This document shows, in pieces, positions 7,455 to 15,282 of a stretch of DNA of 64,000 bases. The stretch's first letter is position 1; every line of letters starts with the position of its first letter. Source of the stretch: Neisseria perflava (GTDB lineage: Bacteria; Pseudomonadota; Gammaproteobacteria; Burkholderiales; Neisseriaceae). Position numbers and translations under genes: made by a program. The notes under the pieces were generated by a model that did no database searches, had not been told where the DNA came from, and saw only the letters and a list, made by a program, of their open reading frames with translations. Location: NCBI RefSeq assembly GCF_024170405.1, contig NZ_JALJYC010000003.1, positions 1 to 64,000 of the forward strand. The letters run 5' to 3'.

Positions 7455-9104
7455 TTAACTTCGGCTGTGTTCATCCGCCACTTTAACCGCGTCTTCTGCA
7501 TTGTATTCGCTCAACACGCCTTGTTTCATGGAGAGAATGCGCTCGGCGTGGTTGAAGTATTTGTCGTCATGGCTGATGGCGAAAACGGTGTAGCCTTGCG
7601 CTTTTAAGAGCGGCAGCAGCTCTTCGTAGAAAATGCGGCGGAACTGCGGGTCTTGGTCGGCCGCCCATTCGTCGAGAATCAGCATGCTGCGGTTTTCGGC
7701 GGCGGCGGCAAGCAGGGCGAGGCGTTTTTTCTGGCCTTGGGATAACTTGTTGTTGAGAATGCGGTTTTGCTCGCGTTTGACCTTTTCGGACATGTGCAGG
7801 TGTTCCAGCCATTGGGCAATCATGTCATCGGCGGCGTCCGCGCCCATGCCGTCGATGAGTTTGTCAAACAGATGGAAATCGGTGAACACGCTGGCAAACA
7901 GGCGGCGGTAGGCGTCGCGGTTTTGCTCGGTGATTTCGATGTCGTCCACAAAGATTTTGCCGCCGCTAGGCTGATACAGGCCGGCCAAAATCATGGATAA
8001 GGTGGATTTGCCCGAGCCGTTGGCGCCAATCAGAAATACGGTTTCATGGCGCTTGAGGGTCAGGTTGACCGGTTGCAGGGCAAATTGCTGCCCGCCCTGC
8101 GCGGGGTAGTCGTAGGTGACGTTTTCCAAGCGGATGGTTTGCCAGTTATCGGGCAGGGCGGTATCGCTGTGGAAGCCGCTTTGGTATTCGGCCAAACCCA
8201 AATCGTTTAAGGCGTTCAGCCCGACTTGGCTGTTCATCAGCATGGGGAAGGCGCCGATGGCCTGCGACAGGGGCGAGCGCATAAACAATACGGTCATGGT
8301 GATGGTGGCGGCGTCAGCCAGACTTGCCCATTGATGGTAGGTGGCGAGGTAGAAGATAATGCCGACGGCGGCGAGCATGGAGACGTTGCCCCAGTTAATC
8401 GCCAGCGCGTGCAGACTGTCGGCACGGATGGCCCAGTTGCGGTTGTTTTGCGCGGCAGTGGAGAAATCTTCGTGATAAAAACGCTCGGCGCGGTAGCGGT
8501 TGAGGGTCAGCTCTTTGTGCCCGTCAAGGCTGGTTTCGTAGTGGGCATACAGCTCGTCTTCGTAGCCGCGCATTTTGCGGAAACTCTGAAACACGCGTTT
8601 GACGACCATATTGCTCACCAGCACCATAATCAGCAAAATCACGGCGGTGACGACAAACAATTTGGGCGAGAGCCAAATCAGATACAGGCTGCAGCCGACG
8701 CTAAACAACACGCCCTGCACAAATTCGGGCAGGCGGGTAAACGCCATGCTGATGGAGCGGATGTCGTTGGAGAGGCTGGCCAAGAGTTTGGGCTTTCCGG
8801 TCAGCTGGATTTGCGCGGCCTGCGAATCCATAATGCGCTTAAGCAGCTGCGTGCGCATTTCAAAAACGAATTGGTGGCCGAGCTTGGAAAGCTGGATTTG
8901 CGACAGGGTGGCGACAGCGAGATAGGCAACCAGCAGCAGCGCAAATTGCAGCATAATGCCGCCAGCCGGCATGCCGCCTTGCAGCAGACGGCCGTTGATA
9001 AAGGCGAGCACGCCGATACCAAACAGGCCGGATAACAGGGTCAGCACAAACATGGTGACAAACTGCTTGCGGTATTGGCGGTAAATCAGGGAGATGATGT
9101 TCAT
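7455..9104 (-). CDS. Cyclic-peptide/siderophore-type ABC exporter, fused membrane and ATPase domains
   Basis: The 549-residue protein has an N-terminal membrane domain (six predicted segments within about residues 15-300) and a C-terminal ATPase domain. The ATPase shows Walker A GANGSGKST (about 359-367), an altered signature LSQGQKKR, Walker B MLILDEWA and the H-loop ISHDD. The layout and the non-canonical LSQGQ signature place it in the SyrD/PvdE/YojI group, which exports peptides or siderophore precursors. Two ATPase sites come from homodimerisation. No biosynthetic genes lie nearby, so the exported substrate is unknown. It is a single-gene unit ending at an uptake-sequence terminator shared with the convergent LysR gene. 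Confidence 0.87.
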   Translation of the reverse strand: MNIISLIYRQYRKQFVTMFVLTLLSGLFGIGVLAFINGRLLQGGMPAGGIMLQFALLLVAYLAVATLSQIQLSKLGHQFVFEMRTQLLKRIMDSQAAQIQLTGKPKLLASLSNDIRSISMAFTRLPEFVQGVLFSVGCSLYLIWLSPKLFVVTAVILLIMVLVSNMVVKRVFQSFRKMRGYEDELYAHYETSLDGHKELTLNRYRAERFYHEDFSTAAQNNRNWAIRADSLHALAINWGNVSMLAAVGIIFYLATYHQWASLADAATITMTVLFMRSPLSQAIGAFPMLMNSQVGLNALNDLGLAEYQSGFHSDTALPDNWQTIRLENVTYDYPAQGGQQFALQPVNLTLKRHETVFLIGANGSGKSTLSMILAGLYQPSGGKIFVDDIEITEQNRDAYRRLFASVFTDFHLFDKLIDGMGADAADDMIAQWLEHLHMSEKVKREQNRILNNKLSQGQKKRLALLAAAAENRSMLILDEWAADQDPQFRRIFYEELLPLLKAQGYTVFAISHDDKYFNHAERILSMKQGVLSEYNAEDAVKVADEHSRS

Positions 9105-9299
9105 GTGTTTGTTTTTTGTCGGAATCGGCGGGCATTATACAGGCATTGACTGTAAAGGCGGGATAAGGCCGTCTGAAAGCGTGTTTGCAGTATATCGAGC
9201 GCTTTTCAGGCGGCCTTTTACATTTGTGCGGCATTCGTGCGGCGGATTTTTCCCTTATAATGCAGGGTTTGTCAGCTACTTAACTGCCGTTTTTCCTGC

Positions 9300-10604
9300 A
9301 TGAAATCCCTTCCGACCTACACGCGCTGGTGGCGCTTCAAACGCTTCCGACCTGATGCCGAGCTGCCTGCGCACACGGTGGATTGCCCCGACTGCGGCAA
9401 GCGCACGGACATTCCGCGTTTGGTGCAGGGGCAGGAGGCGCATTGTCCGACCTGCAACCATGAAATTGTCGAGGTGGAGGGCAATCCGTATCTGGCGCCG
9501 CCTGCCTTTACCGCTACTGCGCTGATTTTGATGGTTTTTGTGTACAGCATGATGTTTGTGCGCGTGGAAATGGTCGGCGTGGTGTCGATTTTGTCGCTGC
9601 CGAGCATGATGAAAATGCTGATTGTGCAGGACTTCGGCTTTTTGGCTGAGGTGATGTTTGCGCTGACCTTCGGCACGCCGGTTTTGTTTTTATTGCTGTG
9701 TCTGTATGTCTATACCGCGCTCTTGACGGAGCGGGCGCTGCCGGCGCTGTTTTGGGCAACGCGGGTGCTGGTGCGGCTGCGCCATTGGATTATGGTCGAT
9801 GTGTTTTTTATCGCCACGCTGGTGGCGTATATCAAGCTCTCGGCGGTGGCGGCGGTGGAATTCGGGCCGGCGTTTTACCTGATGTTGGGGCTGGCGGTGA
9901 TGTTGGTGCGCACCTCGGTGTCGATTCCGCAGCATTGGGTGTATTACAAAATCCAGCGCATTTTGGGCTATAACGCGATTCAGACGGCCTCGCCGCAGCG
10001 GATTTGCTGCAGCCGCTGCCTGTATTTCCGCGACGCGGCCGAAGAGATTTGCGGCGTGTGCGGCGCGGATTTGTACCGCCGCCGGCCGCACAGTTTGCGC
10101 GTTTCGCTGGCGTTTTTATTGGCGGCGGCGGTGCTGTATGTGCCGGCCAATCTGCTGCCGATTATGATTTCTTCCAATCCTACCGCTGTCGAGATTAATA
10201 CGATTTTCAACGGCATTGTGTATATGTGGAACGATGGCGATAAGCTGATTGCAGTGATTATTTTCTGCGCCAGCATTCTGATTCCGATGTTGAAAATCGT
10301 GTCGATGACGGTGTTGATTTTGTCCGCTTCTATTTGCCGTCCGCTGTTTGCCGCGCCGAAAATGGCGGTGTTGTACCGCCTGACCGAAGCCGTCGGCCGC
10401 TGGTCGATGATTGATATTTTTGTGATTATTATTTTGATGAGCGCGTTCCATACCAATATCGCCCGCGTGGTGCCGGGCGAGGCCGCGCTGTATTTCTGCC
10501 TGGTCGTTTTGCTGACCATGCTTTCCGCCTATTATTTCGACCCGCGCCTGATTTGGGACAGAATATCTGTTTCAGACGGCCTTGAGAACAATGAACAACG
10601 ATAA
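9300..10604 (+). CDS. pqiA: Intermembrane lipid transport protein PqiA
   Basis: The 434-residue inner-membrane protein has two zinc-ribbon modules, CPDCGKRTDIPRL...HCPTCN near residues 29-56 and CCSRCLYF...ICGVCGADLYR near 238-260. Each is followed by a four-helix membrane domain (about 75-210 and 275-425). That is the duplicated PqiA/LetA architecture, close to the length of E. coli PqiA (417). PqiA works with the MCE-domain protein PqiB and lipoprotein PqiC to move phospholipids between inner and outer membranes. pqiB begins inside its 3' end, and pqiC follows, so the three form one operon. The ATG at 9300 has only a weak ribosome site. Confidence 0.93.
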   Translation: MKSLPTYTRWWRFKRFRPDAELPAHTVDCPDCGKRTDIPRLVQGQEAHCPTCNHEIVEVEGNPYLAPPAFTATALILMVFVYSMMFVRVEMVGVVSILSLPSMMKMLIVQDFGFLAEVMFALTFGTPVLFLLLCLYVYTALLTERALPALFWATRVLVRLRHWIMVDVFFIATLVAYIKLSAVAAVEFGPAFYLMLGLAVMLVRTSVSIPQHWVYYKIQRILGYNAIQTASPQRICCSRCLYFRDAAEEICGVCGADLYRRRPHSLRVSLAFLLAAAVLYVPANLLPIMISSNPTAVEINTIFNGIVYMWNDGDKLIAVIIFCASILIPMLKIVSMTVLILSASICRPLFAAPKMAVLYRLTEAVGRWSMIDIFVIIILMSAFHTNIARVVPGEAALYFCLVVLLTMLSAYYFDPRLIWDRISVSDGLENNEQR

Positions 10605-12249
10605 GCCCGATTTGCCCAACGCGCCCGCGCGCGTCAAGAAAACCAATGTCTTTACCTCCGTCGTGTGGGTGATTCCGCTGATTGCGCTGCTGGCCGGCGG
10701 CTGGCTGCTGATGAAGCAGATTCGTGACACCGGCCCGAAAATCACGCTGCTGATGGACAGCGCTGACGGCATTGAAGTCAACAACACCGTGATTAAGGTG
10801 TTGGATGTCAACGTCGGCCGCGTAACCCAAATCAAGCTGCGTGACGACCGCAAAGGGGTGGAGGTGATTGCCCAGCTCAACGCCGACGCGAAAAACCTCA
10901 TGCGCGCGGATACCCAGTTTTGGGTGGTCAAACCGCGTATCGACCAAAGCGGCGTGACCGGCTTGGGTACGCTGCTCTCTGGCTCCTACATCGCCTTTAC
11001 CCCCGGCAACAGCGAAGAAGAGCAATACCGTTTCCAAGTGCAGGACATTCCGCCGATTGCCGCCATCGGCCAAAGCGGGGTGCGCCTGAAACTGGAAGGC
11101 GACAACGACCGCATTCTCAGCGCGGGCAGCCCGGTGGTGTATGAAAACTTCATGGTCGGCCAAATCGAAAGCGCGCATTTCGATCCGGCCAGCCGCAGCG
11201 TGCATTACACCGTGTTTATCCAAAGCCCGAACGACAAACTCATCCGCTCCGACAGCCGCTTTTGGCTCGACAGCGGCCTCAGTATCCAAACCAACGGCAG
11301 CGGGATTGAAGTCAAATCCGCGCCGCTGCCGGCGCTGCTTTCGGGCGCGATTTCGTTTGATTCGCCGAAAAATACCGACAGCACCGGTGTCAGCAACGAA
11401 GCGCAGTTTACCGTGTATAACAGCCGCAGCGAGGTAGAAAACCTGCCCGACGAGCGTTCGCTGTATTACACCGTCTTTTTCAAACAATCCGTGCACGGCC
11501 TGAGCGTCGGTGCGCCGGTGGAATACAAAGGCATGAACATCGGCGTGGTGTCGGCTGTGCCGTATTTCGAGCGCAACGGCAGTCTGAAAATGTTTGCCGA
11601 CGGCTGGGTGCCGGTGCGCATCCGTATCGAGCCGTCGCGCTTGGAAAACAATGCCGACGCGCAAAGCAAAAGCTACTGGCAGCAGCAGCTTCAGACGGCC
11701 TTTGGTAAAGGCCTGACCGCGCTGATTTCCAGCAACAAACTGATTCTCGGCAGCAAAATGATTGAGCTGTCCGATAGCCCCTCAACCGCGCCGACGTTTA
11801 AGCCGTTTAGCGTGTATGGCGGCGATACCGTGATTGCCACACGCGGCAGTTCGCTGGACGATTTGCAAACCCAGTTGGGCAAGCTGTTGGAAAAACTGAA
11901 CAAATTGCAGCTGGATAAAACCGTGGACGGCTTAAACGGCTCGTTGGCCGAGCTGAAAAACACCCTCAAATCCGCCGACAAAGCGCTCAATTCGGTCAAC
12001 GCGCTGGCCAGCCAGCCGCAAACGCGCAATCTGCCGAATGAGTTGAACAAGACCCTGAAAGAATTGCGCCATACCCTGCAAGGTATTTCGCCGCAATCGC
12101 CTGTTTACGGCGAAGCGCAGCAGACCCTGAAAAATCTGGACAAAACCCTGCAAGACGTTCAGCCGGTGATTAACACCTTGAAAGAAAAGCCAAACGCGCT
12201 GATTTTCAACAGCACCACCAAAGACCCCATCCCGAAAGGAAGCCGCTAA
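10591..12249 (+). CDS. pqiB: MCE-domain intermembrane transport protein PqiB
   Basis: The protein has 552 residues from the ATG at 10591 (a TTG three codons upstream is also possible). It has one N-terminal transmembrane segment (about residues 22-40: FTSVVWVIPLIALLAGGWLL) and three successive MCE/MlaD domains (about 48-140, 165-245 and 285-395). The C-terminal helical region contains NKTLKELRHTLQGISPQ. E. coli PqiB forms a hexameric tube across the periplasm through which lipids pass. It overlaps pqiA by 14 bases and touches pqiC (stop and start share one base), so the three are translationally coupled. An uptake sequence lies within the pqiA/pqiB junction. Confidence 0.93.
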   Translation: MNNDKPDLPNAPARVKKTNVFTSVVWVIPLIALLAGGWLLMKQIRDTGPKITLLMDSADGIEVNNTVIKVLDVNVGRVTQIKLRDDRKGVEVIAQLNADAKNLMRADTQFWVVKPRIDQSGVTGLGTLLSGSYIAFTPGNSEEEQYRFQVQDIPPIAAIGQSGVRLKLEGDNDRILSAGSPVVYENFMVGQIESAHFDPASRSVHYTVFIQSPNDKLIRSDSRFWLDSGLSIQTNGSGIEVKSAPLPALLSGAISFDSPKNTDSTGVSNEAQFTVYNSRSEVENLPDERSLYYTVFFKQSVHGLSVGAPVEYKGMNIGVVSAVPYFERNGSLKMFADGWVPVRIRIEPSRLENNADAQSKSYWQQQLQTAFGKGLTALISSNKLILGSKMIELSDSPSTAPTFKPFSVYGGDTVIATRGSSLDDLQTQLGKLLEKLNKLQLDKTVDGLNGSLAELKNTLKSADKALNSVNALASQPQTRNLPNELNKTLKELRHTLQGISPQSPVYGEAQQTLKNLDKTLQDVQPVINTLKEKPNALIFNSTTKDPIPKGSR

Positions 12250-12767
12250 TGCGCCTGTTTGCCCTGACCGCCGCGCTGCTGCTCGCCGCCTGCGGCACCG
12301 CCCAAACCACGCAGTATTTCGTGCTGCCCGACAGCAGCTACACCCAACCTGACCGCCAAGGTGAAGAAATCGCGGTAAAAGTGATTTTGGCCGACGCGCT
12401 GGATAAGGGTGGGCTGGTGTACCAGACCGATGCCTACCATGTCAATTTCGCCCGCAACCATCTGTGGGCCAATCCGCTGGACAGCGCCTTGGCGGGTAAT
12501 TTGAGCAACAAACTCAACCGCTTGAGCCGCCAATATGTTTTTGTGCCCTCTGCCCGCAGCCACAGCCGCAAACAGTTGAAAATCTATGTCGAAGCGTTCA
12601 ACGGCAGCTATCAGGGCAAAACCGTCGTCAGCGGCTACGCCCTATGGCCGGACGGCCGAAGCAAACCTTTCCACGCCGAAACCGCGCAGCAGGGCGACGG
12701 CTATACCGCAATGGTCGAATCGCTGGCCGACGGCTTGCAGCAGGCCGCGCAGGATATGGTGGAGTGA
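12249..12767 (+). CDS. pqiC: PqiC-type outer-membrane lipoprotein
   Basis: The 172-residue protein has a lipoprotein signal ending LLLAACG, with the modified cysteine at residue 15. The rest matches the PqiC/YmbA family (ABC-type transport auxiliary lipoprotein, DUF330), with TTQYFVLPDSSY after the signal and a C-terminal helix SLADGLQQAAQDMVE. E. coli PqiC sits in the outer membrane and receives the PqiB tube. Start and stop overlap as TAATG with pqiB. An inverted uptake-sequence terminator follows. Confidence 0.9.
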   Translation: MRLFALTAALLLAACGTAQTTQYFVLPDSSYTQPDRQGEEIAVKVILADALDKGGLVYQTDAYHVNFARNHLWANPLDSALAGNLSNKLNRLSRQYVFVPSARSHSRKQLKIYVEAFNGSYQGKTVVSGYALWPDGRSKPFHAETAQQGDGYTAMVESLADGLQQAAQDMVE

Positions 12768-12787
12768 TGTTGGTTTAGAGAAATGGC

Positions 12788-12840
12788 AAGGCCGTCTGAA
12801 TCCGGTTACTGAGCGTAGTCGAAGTATTCAGACGGCCTTT
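12788..12840. terminator. DUS-flanked composite hairpin with a GAGCGTAGTCGAA core
   Basis: AAGGCCGTCTGAAT and ATTCAGACGGCCTTT form the outer stem. The loop holds CCGGTTACTGAGCGTAGTCG, also present with small changes at 16991-17047. It should terminate pqiABC. Confidence 0.7.
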
Positions 12841-12873
12841 GTTATGTCTTTACTTTATAAGGGTTTATGCCAT

Positions 12874-12979
12874 AAAAAAGGGTCATCCATGCAAAGGGAG
12901 AAACACGGATGACCAAACACATTACGGGAGTGTCCGATTCACTCATCAGAGTGAATATTACTCGGACGACTGCATTGTA
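12874..12979 (-). ncRNA. Candidate small regulatory RNA with an anti-Shine-Dalgarno loop
   Basis: On the minus strand a nested hairpin comes first: GTCCGA pairs with TCGGAC, and inside it TTCACTC pairs with GAGTGAA around ATGA/ATCA. An intrinsic terminator follows, GGTCATCC (12907-12914) pairing with GGATGACC (12881-12888), then six U residues (12874-12879). The terminator loop contains TTTCTCCCTTTG, complementary to ribosome-binding sites. A promoter fits upstream: -35 TTAACA (13010-13015), 18-base spacer, -10 TATTAA (12986-12991). Size (about 105 nt), small hairpins and a CU-rich loop recall the sibling sRNAs NmsR/RcoF of pathogenic Neisseria. I am matching by architecture and memory, not by alignment. 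Confidence 0.55.
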
Positions 12980-12985
12980 ATCGGA

Positions 12986-13015
12986 TTAATAGGATATTGC
13001 GTTAAGTTGTGTTAA
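12986..13015 (-). promoter_or_regulatory. Predicted promoter of the candidate small RNA
   Basis: On the minus strand, TTAACA (13010-13015) and TATTAA (12986-12991) are separated by 18 bases. This places the start near 12979. Confidence 0.4.
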
Positions 13016-13196
13016 TTTCAAGGGGTGCATCTTGCTGATTTTTAACATTTTTCGTATTGTAAATAGAGGCTAAAAAATGGAATCTGCGGCATATAGGGCA
13101 AAATATGCGGAAAGGCCGTCTGAAAGACGATAGACGGCGGTTAACGGAATCATTACAATCCGAACATCTTATTAGGGTATTTATTGCGGCGGGATT

Positions 13197-13964
13197 ATGG
13201 AGAGCACGCTTTATTTTTTAATCGTCATCGGCTTTTTGGCCGGGCTGATGGACGCGGCGGTCGGCGGCGGCGGGCTGTTGCAGATTCCGGGGCTGTTTAA
13301 CGTGTTGCCGCCGCAAACACCGGTGGCGACAGTATTGGGCGTGGGCAAGGTGGCTTCATTTTCGGGTACGCTGACCGCGACTTGGCAGTATGTGCGCAAG
13401 ATTCCCGTGCCGTGGAAAATGCTGTTGCCGGCGGCGGTATTGGCGTTTGCCGCCTCGTATTTGGGTGCGCAATCGGTGGCGTATTTCCCGACCGAATACA
13501 TGAAGCCGGTAATGTTGGCGATTATGCTGGCGATGTTTGTCTATACGTTTTTCAAAAAAGACTTGGGGCAGATGGCGCGCACGGCGGCGCTGACGCGGCG
13601 CGAAACGCTGTGGGGCTTGTTTTTCGGCGCACTTATCGGCTTTTACGACGGCATTTTCGGGCCGGGTACGGGCAGTTTGCTGGCGTTTGTGTTTGTGCGC
13701 TTTTACGGCTACGATTTTCTGACCGCAAACGCGGCGGGCAAGGTCATCAACACCACCACCAATTTCGCCGCGCTGACGTTTTTTGTGCCGCACGGCCATG
13801 TGGTGTGGGCATGGGCAGTGCCACTGGCGCTGGCGAACCTGTGCGGCGGCATTTTGGGTGCACGGCTGGCGATACGCGGCGGCACGGTGTTTCTGCGCTA
13901 TGGCTTTATGCTGTTATTGTGTGTGATTATCGGCAAATTTGCCTGGGATTTATGGCAAGGGTAG
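13197..13964 (+). CDS. TauE/SafE-family membrane permease
   Basis: The 255-residue protein has about eight hydrophobic segments and the family's repeated motif: GFLAGLMDAAVGGGGLLQIP near residues 11-30, and GFYDGIFGPGTGSLLAFVFV near 147-166. The two halves are an inverted repeat typical of TauE/SafE (DUF81) proteins, which are proposed to export sulfite, sulfoacetate or related anions. The ATG at 13197 follows GGCGGGATT. The gene stands alone and shares an inverted uptake-sequence terminator with the convergent gene. The transported anion cannot be inferred. Confidence 0.87.
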   Translation: MESTLYFLIVIGFLAGLMDAAVGGGGLLQIPGLFNVLPPQTPVATVLGVGKVASFSGTLTATWQYVRKIPVPWKMLLPAAVLAFAASYLGAQSVAYFPTEYMKPVMLAIMLAMFVYTFFKKDLGQMARTAALTRRETLWGLFFGALIGFYDGIFGPGTGSLLAFVFVRFYGYDFLTANAAGKVINTTTNFAALTFFVPHGHVVWAWAVPLALANLCGGILGARLAIRGGTVFLRYGFMLLLCVIIGKFAWDLWQG

Positions 13965-13973
13965 GGCAACAAT

Positions 13974-14009
13974 AAAGGCCGTCTGAAAATCGGGTTTTCA
14001 GGCGGCCTT
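13974..14009. terminator. Inverted DUS terminator between convergent genes
   Basis: AAAGGCCGTCTGAAAA pairs with TTTTCAGGCGGCCTT; the right arm is one base off the uptake consensus. Confidence 0.7.
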
Positions 14010-14022
14010 GCGGTATGGCGCT

Positions 14023-14454
14023 TCAACGGTAGGTATAGCGGATGACCTCATTTTTGCGCGTGCCGCGAATCTCAATCGTCAACACGACAGCATTGTCCCG
14101 CCACGTCAAAGTGCCGAAATAATCATCAGGCATACAGGCATACGGTTTGTCGGCACGGATGGCGTTATCCTGTATCCGAAACAGAAAAATCTGTTCAAAT
14201 GCCTGATGGCGGTAATGGTAAAACGCCAAGCCGCCGTCTTCCAAACGCCATTGCTTTTCATCGCGGCACAGGCGGCCGTTGTCGAGGCGGAAGCGGTCGC
14301 GGAAAGTCAGTATGCCGTCTGAAAAAACGGTTTGCGTGTCGCCGCGGGCCTGATGGTTCCACGCCATTTGCGAGCCGTCCAGACTTTGCGCCTGAAAATC
14401 CAGCATGCTGACCTGTTGCAGACGGGCAAACATGCGGGTTAATTCGGGGTGCAT
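14023..14454 (-). CDS. Small protein of unknown function (DUF6314-like)
   Basis: The 143-residue protein has no signal peptide or membrane segment. It is rich in aromatic and charged residues, with the patterns GILTFRDRFRLDNG, KQWRLEDGGLAFYHYR and QIFLFRIQDNAIRADKPYAC. These alternate like the strands of a small beta barrel. The pattern (W/F-x-F ... H-x-C ... D-x-Y-x-G/F) resembles DUF6314 proteins as I recall them. It lies just upstream of bioY in the same direction but is separated from it by an uptake-sequence hairpin, so it is probably a separate transcript. I do not know its role. Confidence 0.6.
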   Translation of the reverse strand: MHPELTRMFARLQQVSMLDFQAQSLDGSQMAWNHQARGDTQTVFSDGILTFRDRFRLDNGRLCRDEKQWRLEDGGLAFYHYRHQAFEQIFLFRIQDNAIRADKPYACMPDDYFGTLTWRDNAVVLTIEIRGTRKNEVIRYTYR

Positions 14455-14468
14455 GGTAAAAGAATATC

Positions 14469-14524
14469 AGGCCGTCTGAAATATAGGGGCAACAGATTGT
14501 TTGCCCATGTTTTTCAGACGGCCT
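14469..14524. terminator. Inverted DUS pair after bioY
   Basis: AGGCCGTCTGAAA and TTTCAGACGGCCT are separated by about 30 bases that carry their own short GGGCAA/TTGCCC hairpin. It lies just past the 3' end of bioY on the minus strand. Confidence 0.65.
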
Positions 14525-14530
14525 CGGCCT

Positions 14531-15094
14531 TTACAGTTTTTGGAAGAAGCGGTAAGTCGGTGCCAACAAGACCGCCGCAACAAAGGCTTTGATGATGTCG
14601 CCCGCGATAAACGGATACAGGCCGTAGGCCAAGACTTTATCCGCCGGCACAAACAGCGACAGCTGCGCCAACCCCAGCGCATATAATGCTGCCGTGCCGG
14701 CCAAACCCGCCGCCACGGTTTTCCACACCGATTTTAATGCCCCTTTATCGCTGGCCCAGCCCAAAATCAAGGCCATGAAAATATAGCCGAACAAATAGCC
14801 GCCCGACGACCCCATCAATACCGCCAGCCCCGCTTTGCCGTTGGCAAACACAGGCATACCCGCCGCACCTTCCAACAGATACAGCAATACCGCCGCCACG
14901 CCCGCCTTGCGGCCGAGCGCAAAGCCGATTAGCAACACGCCCAAAGATTGCAGGGTAATCGACACAAACGGCAGCGGCACGGCAAATTGCGCCAATACTG
15001 CGATCAGATTCGCGCCCAGCGCGGTTTTCAACCAAAACGCAGTGGTTCGGTTGGCATCAGCCCAATGTCTGATGACGTTGACTTGGTTCATCAT
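14531..15094 (-). CDS. bioY: Biotin transporter BioY (S component)
   Basis: The 187-residue integral membrane protein has about six hydrophobic helices. It carries the BioY signature VSITLQSLGVLLIGFALGRK (about residues 40-59) and LLYLLEGAAGMPVFANGKAG (about 65-84), then GSSGGYLFGY near 91-100. BioY binds biotin and imports it, alone or with the ATPase and T components of an ECF transporter; no ECF genes are next to it. I chose the ATG at 15094 (an adjacent ATG at 15091 is equally possible) because AAGGAA lies six bases upstream. The longer frame to 15271 runs into repeat sequence. It suggests that the organism can use external biotin. Confidence 0.9.
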   Translation of the reverse strand: MMNQVNVIRHWADANRTTAFWLKTALGANLIAVLAQFAVPLPFVSITLQSLGVLLIGFALGRKAGVAAVLLYLLEGAAGMPVFANGKAGLAVLMGSSGGYLFGYIFMALILGWASDKGALKSVWKTVAAGLAGTAALYALGLAQLSLFVPADKVLAYGLYPFIAGDIIKAFVAAVLLAPTYRFFQKL

Positions 15095-15176
15095 AATGAT
15101 TTCCTTAAAAAAATAATAAAACGCCTGTTCGCAATGAAGCAGGCGGGCGTATTGTATAACAGAATGGGCGGGGCGT

Positions 15177-15213
15177 AAAAATGCCGTCTGAAAATCAGTT
15201 TTCAGACGGCATT
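15177..15213. terminator. Inverted DUS pair terminator (AT dialect)
   Basis: AAAATGCCGTCTGAAAA pairs with TTTTCAGACGGCATT. It lies in the gap between prfC and bioY, downstream of prfC on the minus strand. Confidence 0.7.
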
Positions 15214-15215
15214 GG

Positions 15216-15276
15216 GTAGGTTGGGATAAAACCACAACGGAAATAGCGCAAATGTTGGGTTGACAACCCAACCTAC
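15216..15276. repeat. Composite inverted repeat of the GTAGGTTGGG family, copy 1
   Basis: The element begins GTAGGTTGGGATAAAACCAC and ends TTGGGTTGACAACCCAACCT followed by AC. An inner hairpin (TTGGGTTG/CAACCCAA) sits within outer ends GTAGGTTGGG/CCCAACCTAC. Other copies are at 24701, 53421, 56201 and 63716. Confidence 0.65.
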
Positions 15277-15282
15277 GCGCCT

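Larger units (their letters stand above)
12768..13196. other. Intergenic region between pqiC and the TauE-type permease
   Basis: This 429-base gap contains the composite terminator (12788-12840), a structured element that looks like a minus-strand small RNA (12874-12979), its promoter, and a stretch of AT-rich sequence leading to the next gene. A single AG-dialect uptake sequence lies near 13113. I found no credible protein gene in it. Confidence 0.6.

Noticed and set aside
8226..9035. Long plus-strand open frame antisense to the ABC exporter gene
   Set aside because: It lies inside a clear minus-strand ABC transporter gene, has the composition expected of the opposite strand of a GC-rich gene, and shows no protein family features.
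10429..11664. 411-codon minus-strand frame opposite pqiB
   Set aside because: It is the antisense of pqiB and the end of pqiA, rich in His/Gln/Arg, and has no ribosome site or recognised motifs.
15095..15271. Longer bioY reading frame
   Set aside because: It runs through an inverted uptake sequence and a composite repeat. The ATG at 15094 has AAGGAA in the right place and starts a normal BioY.
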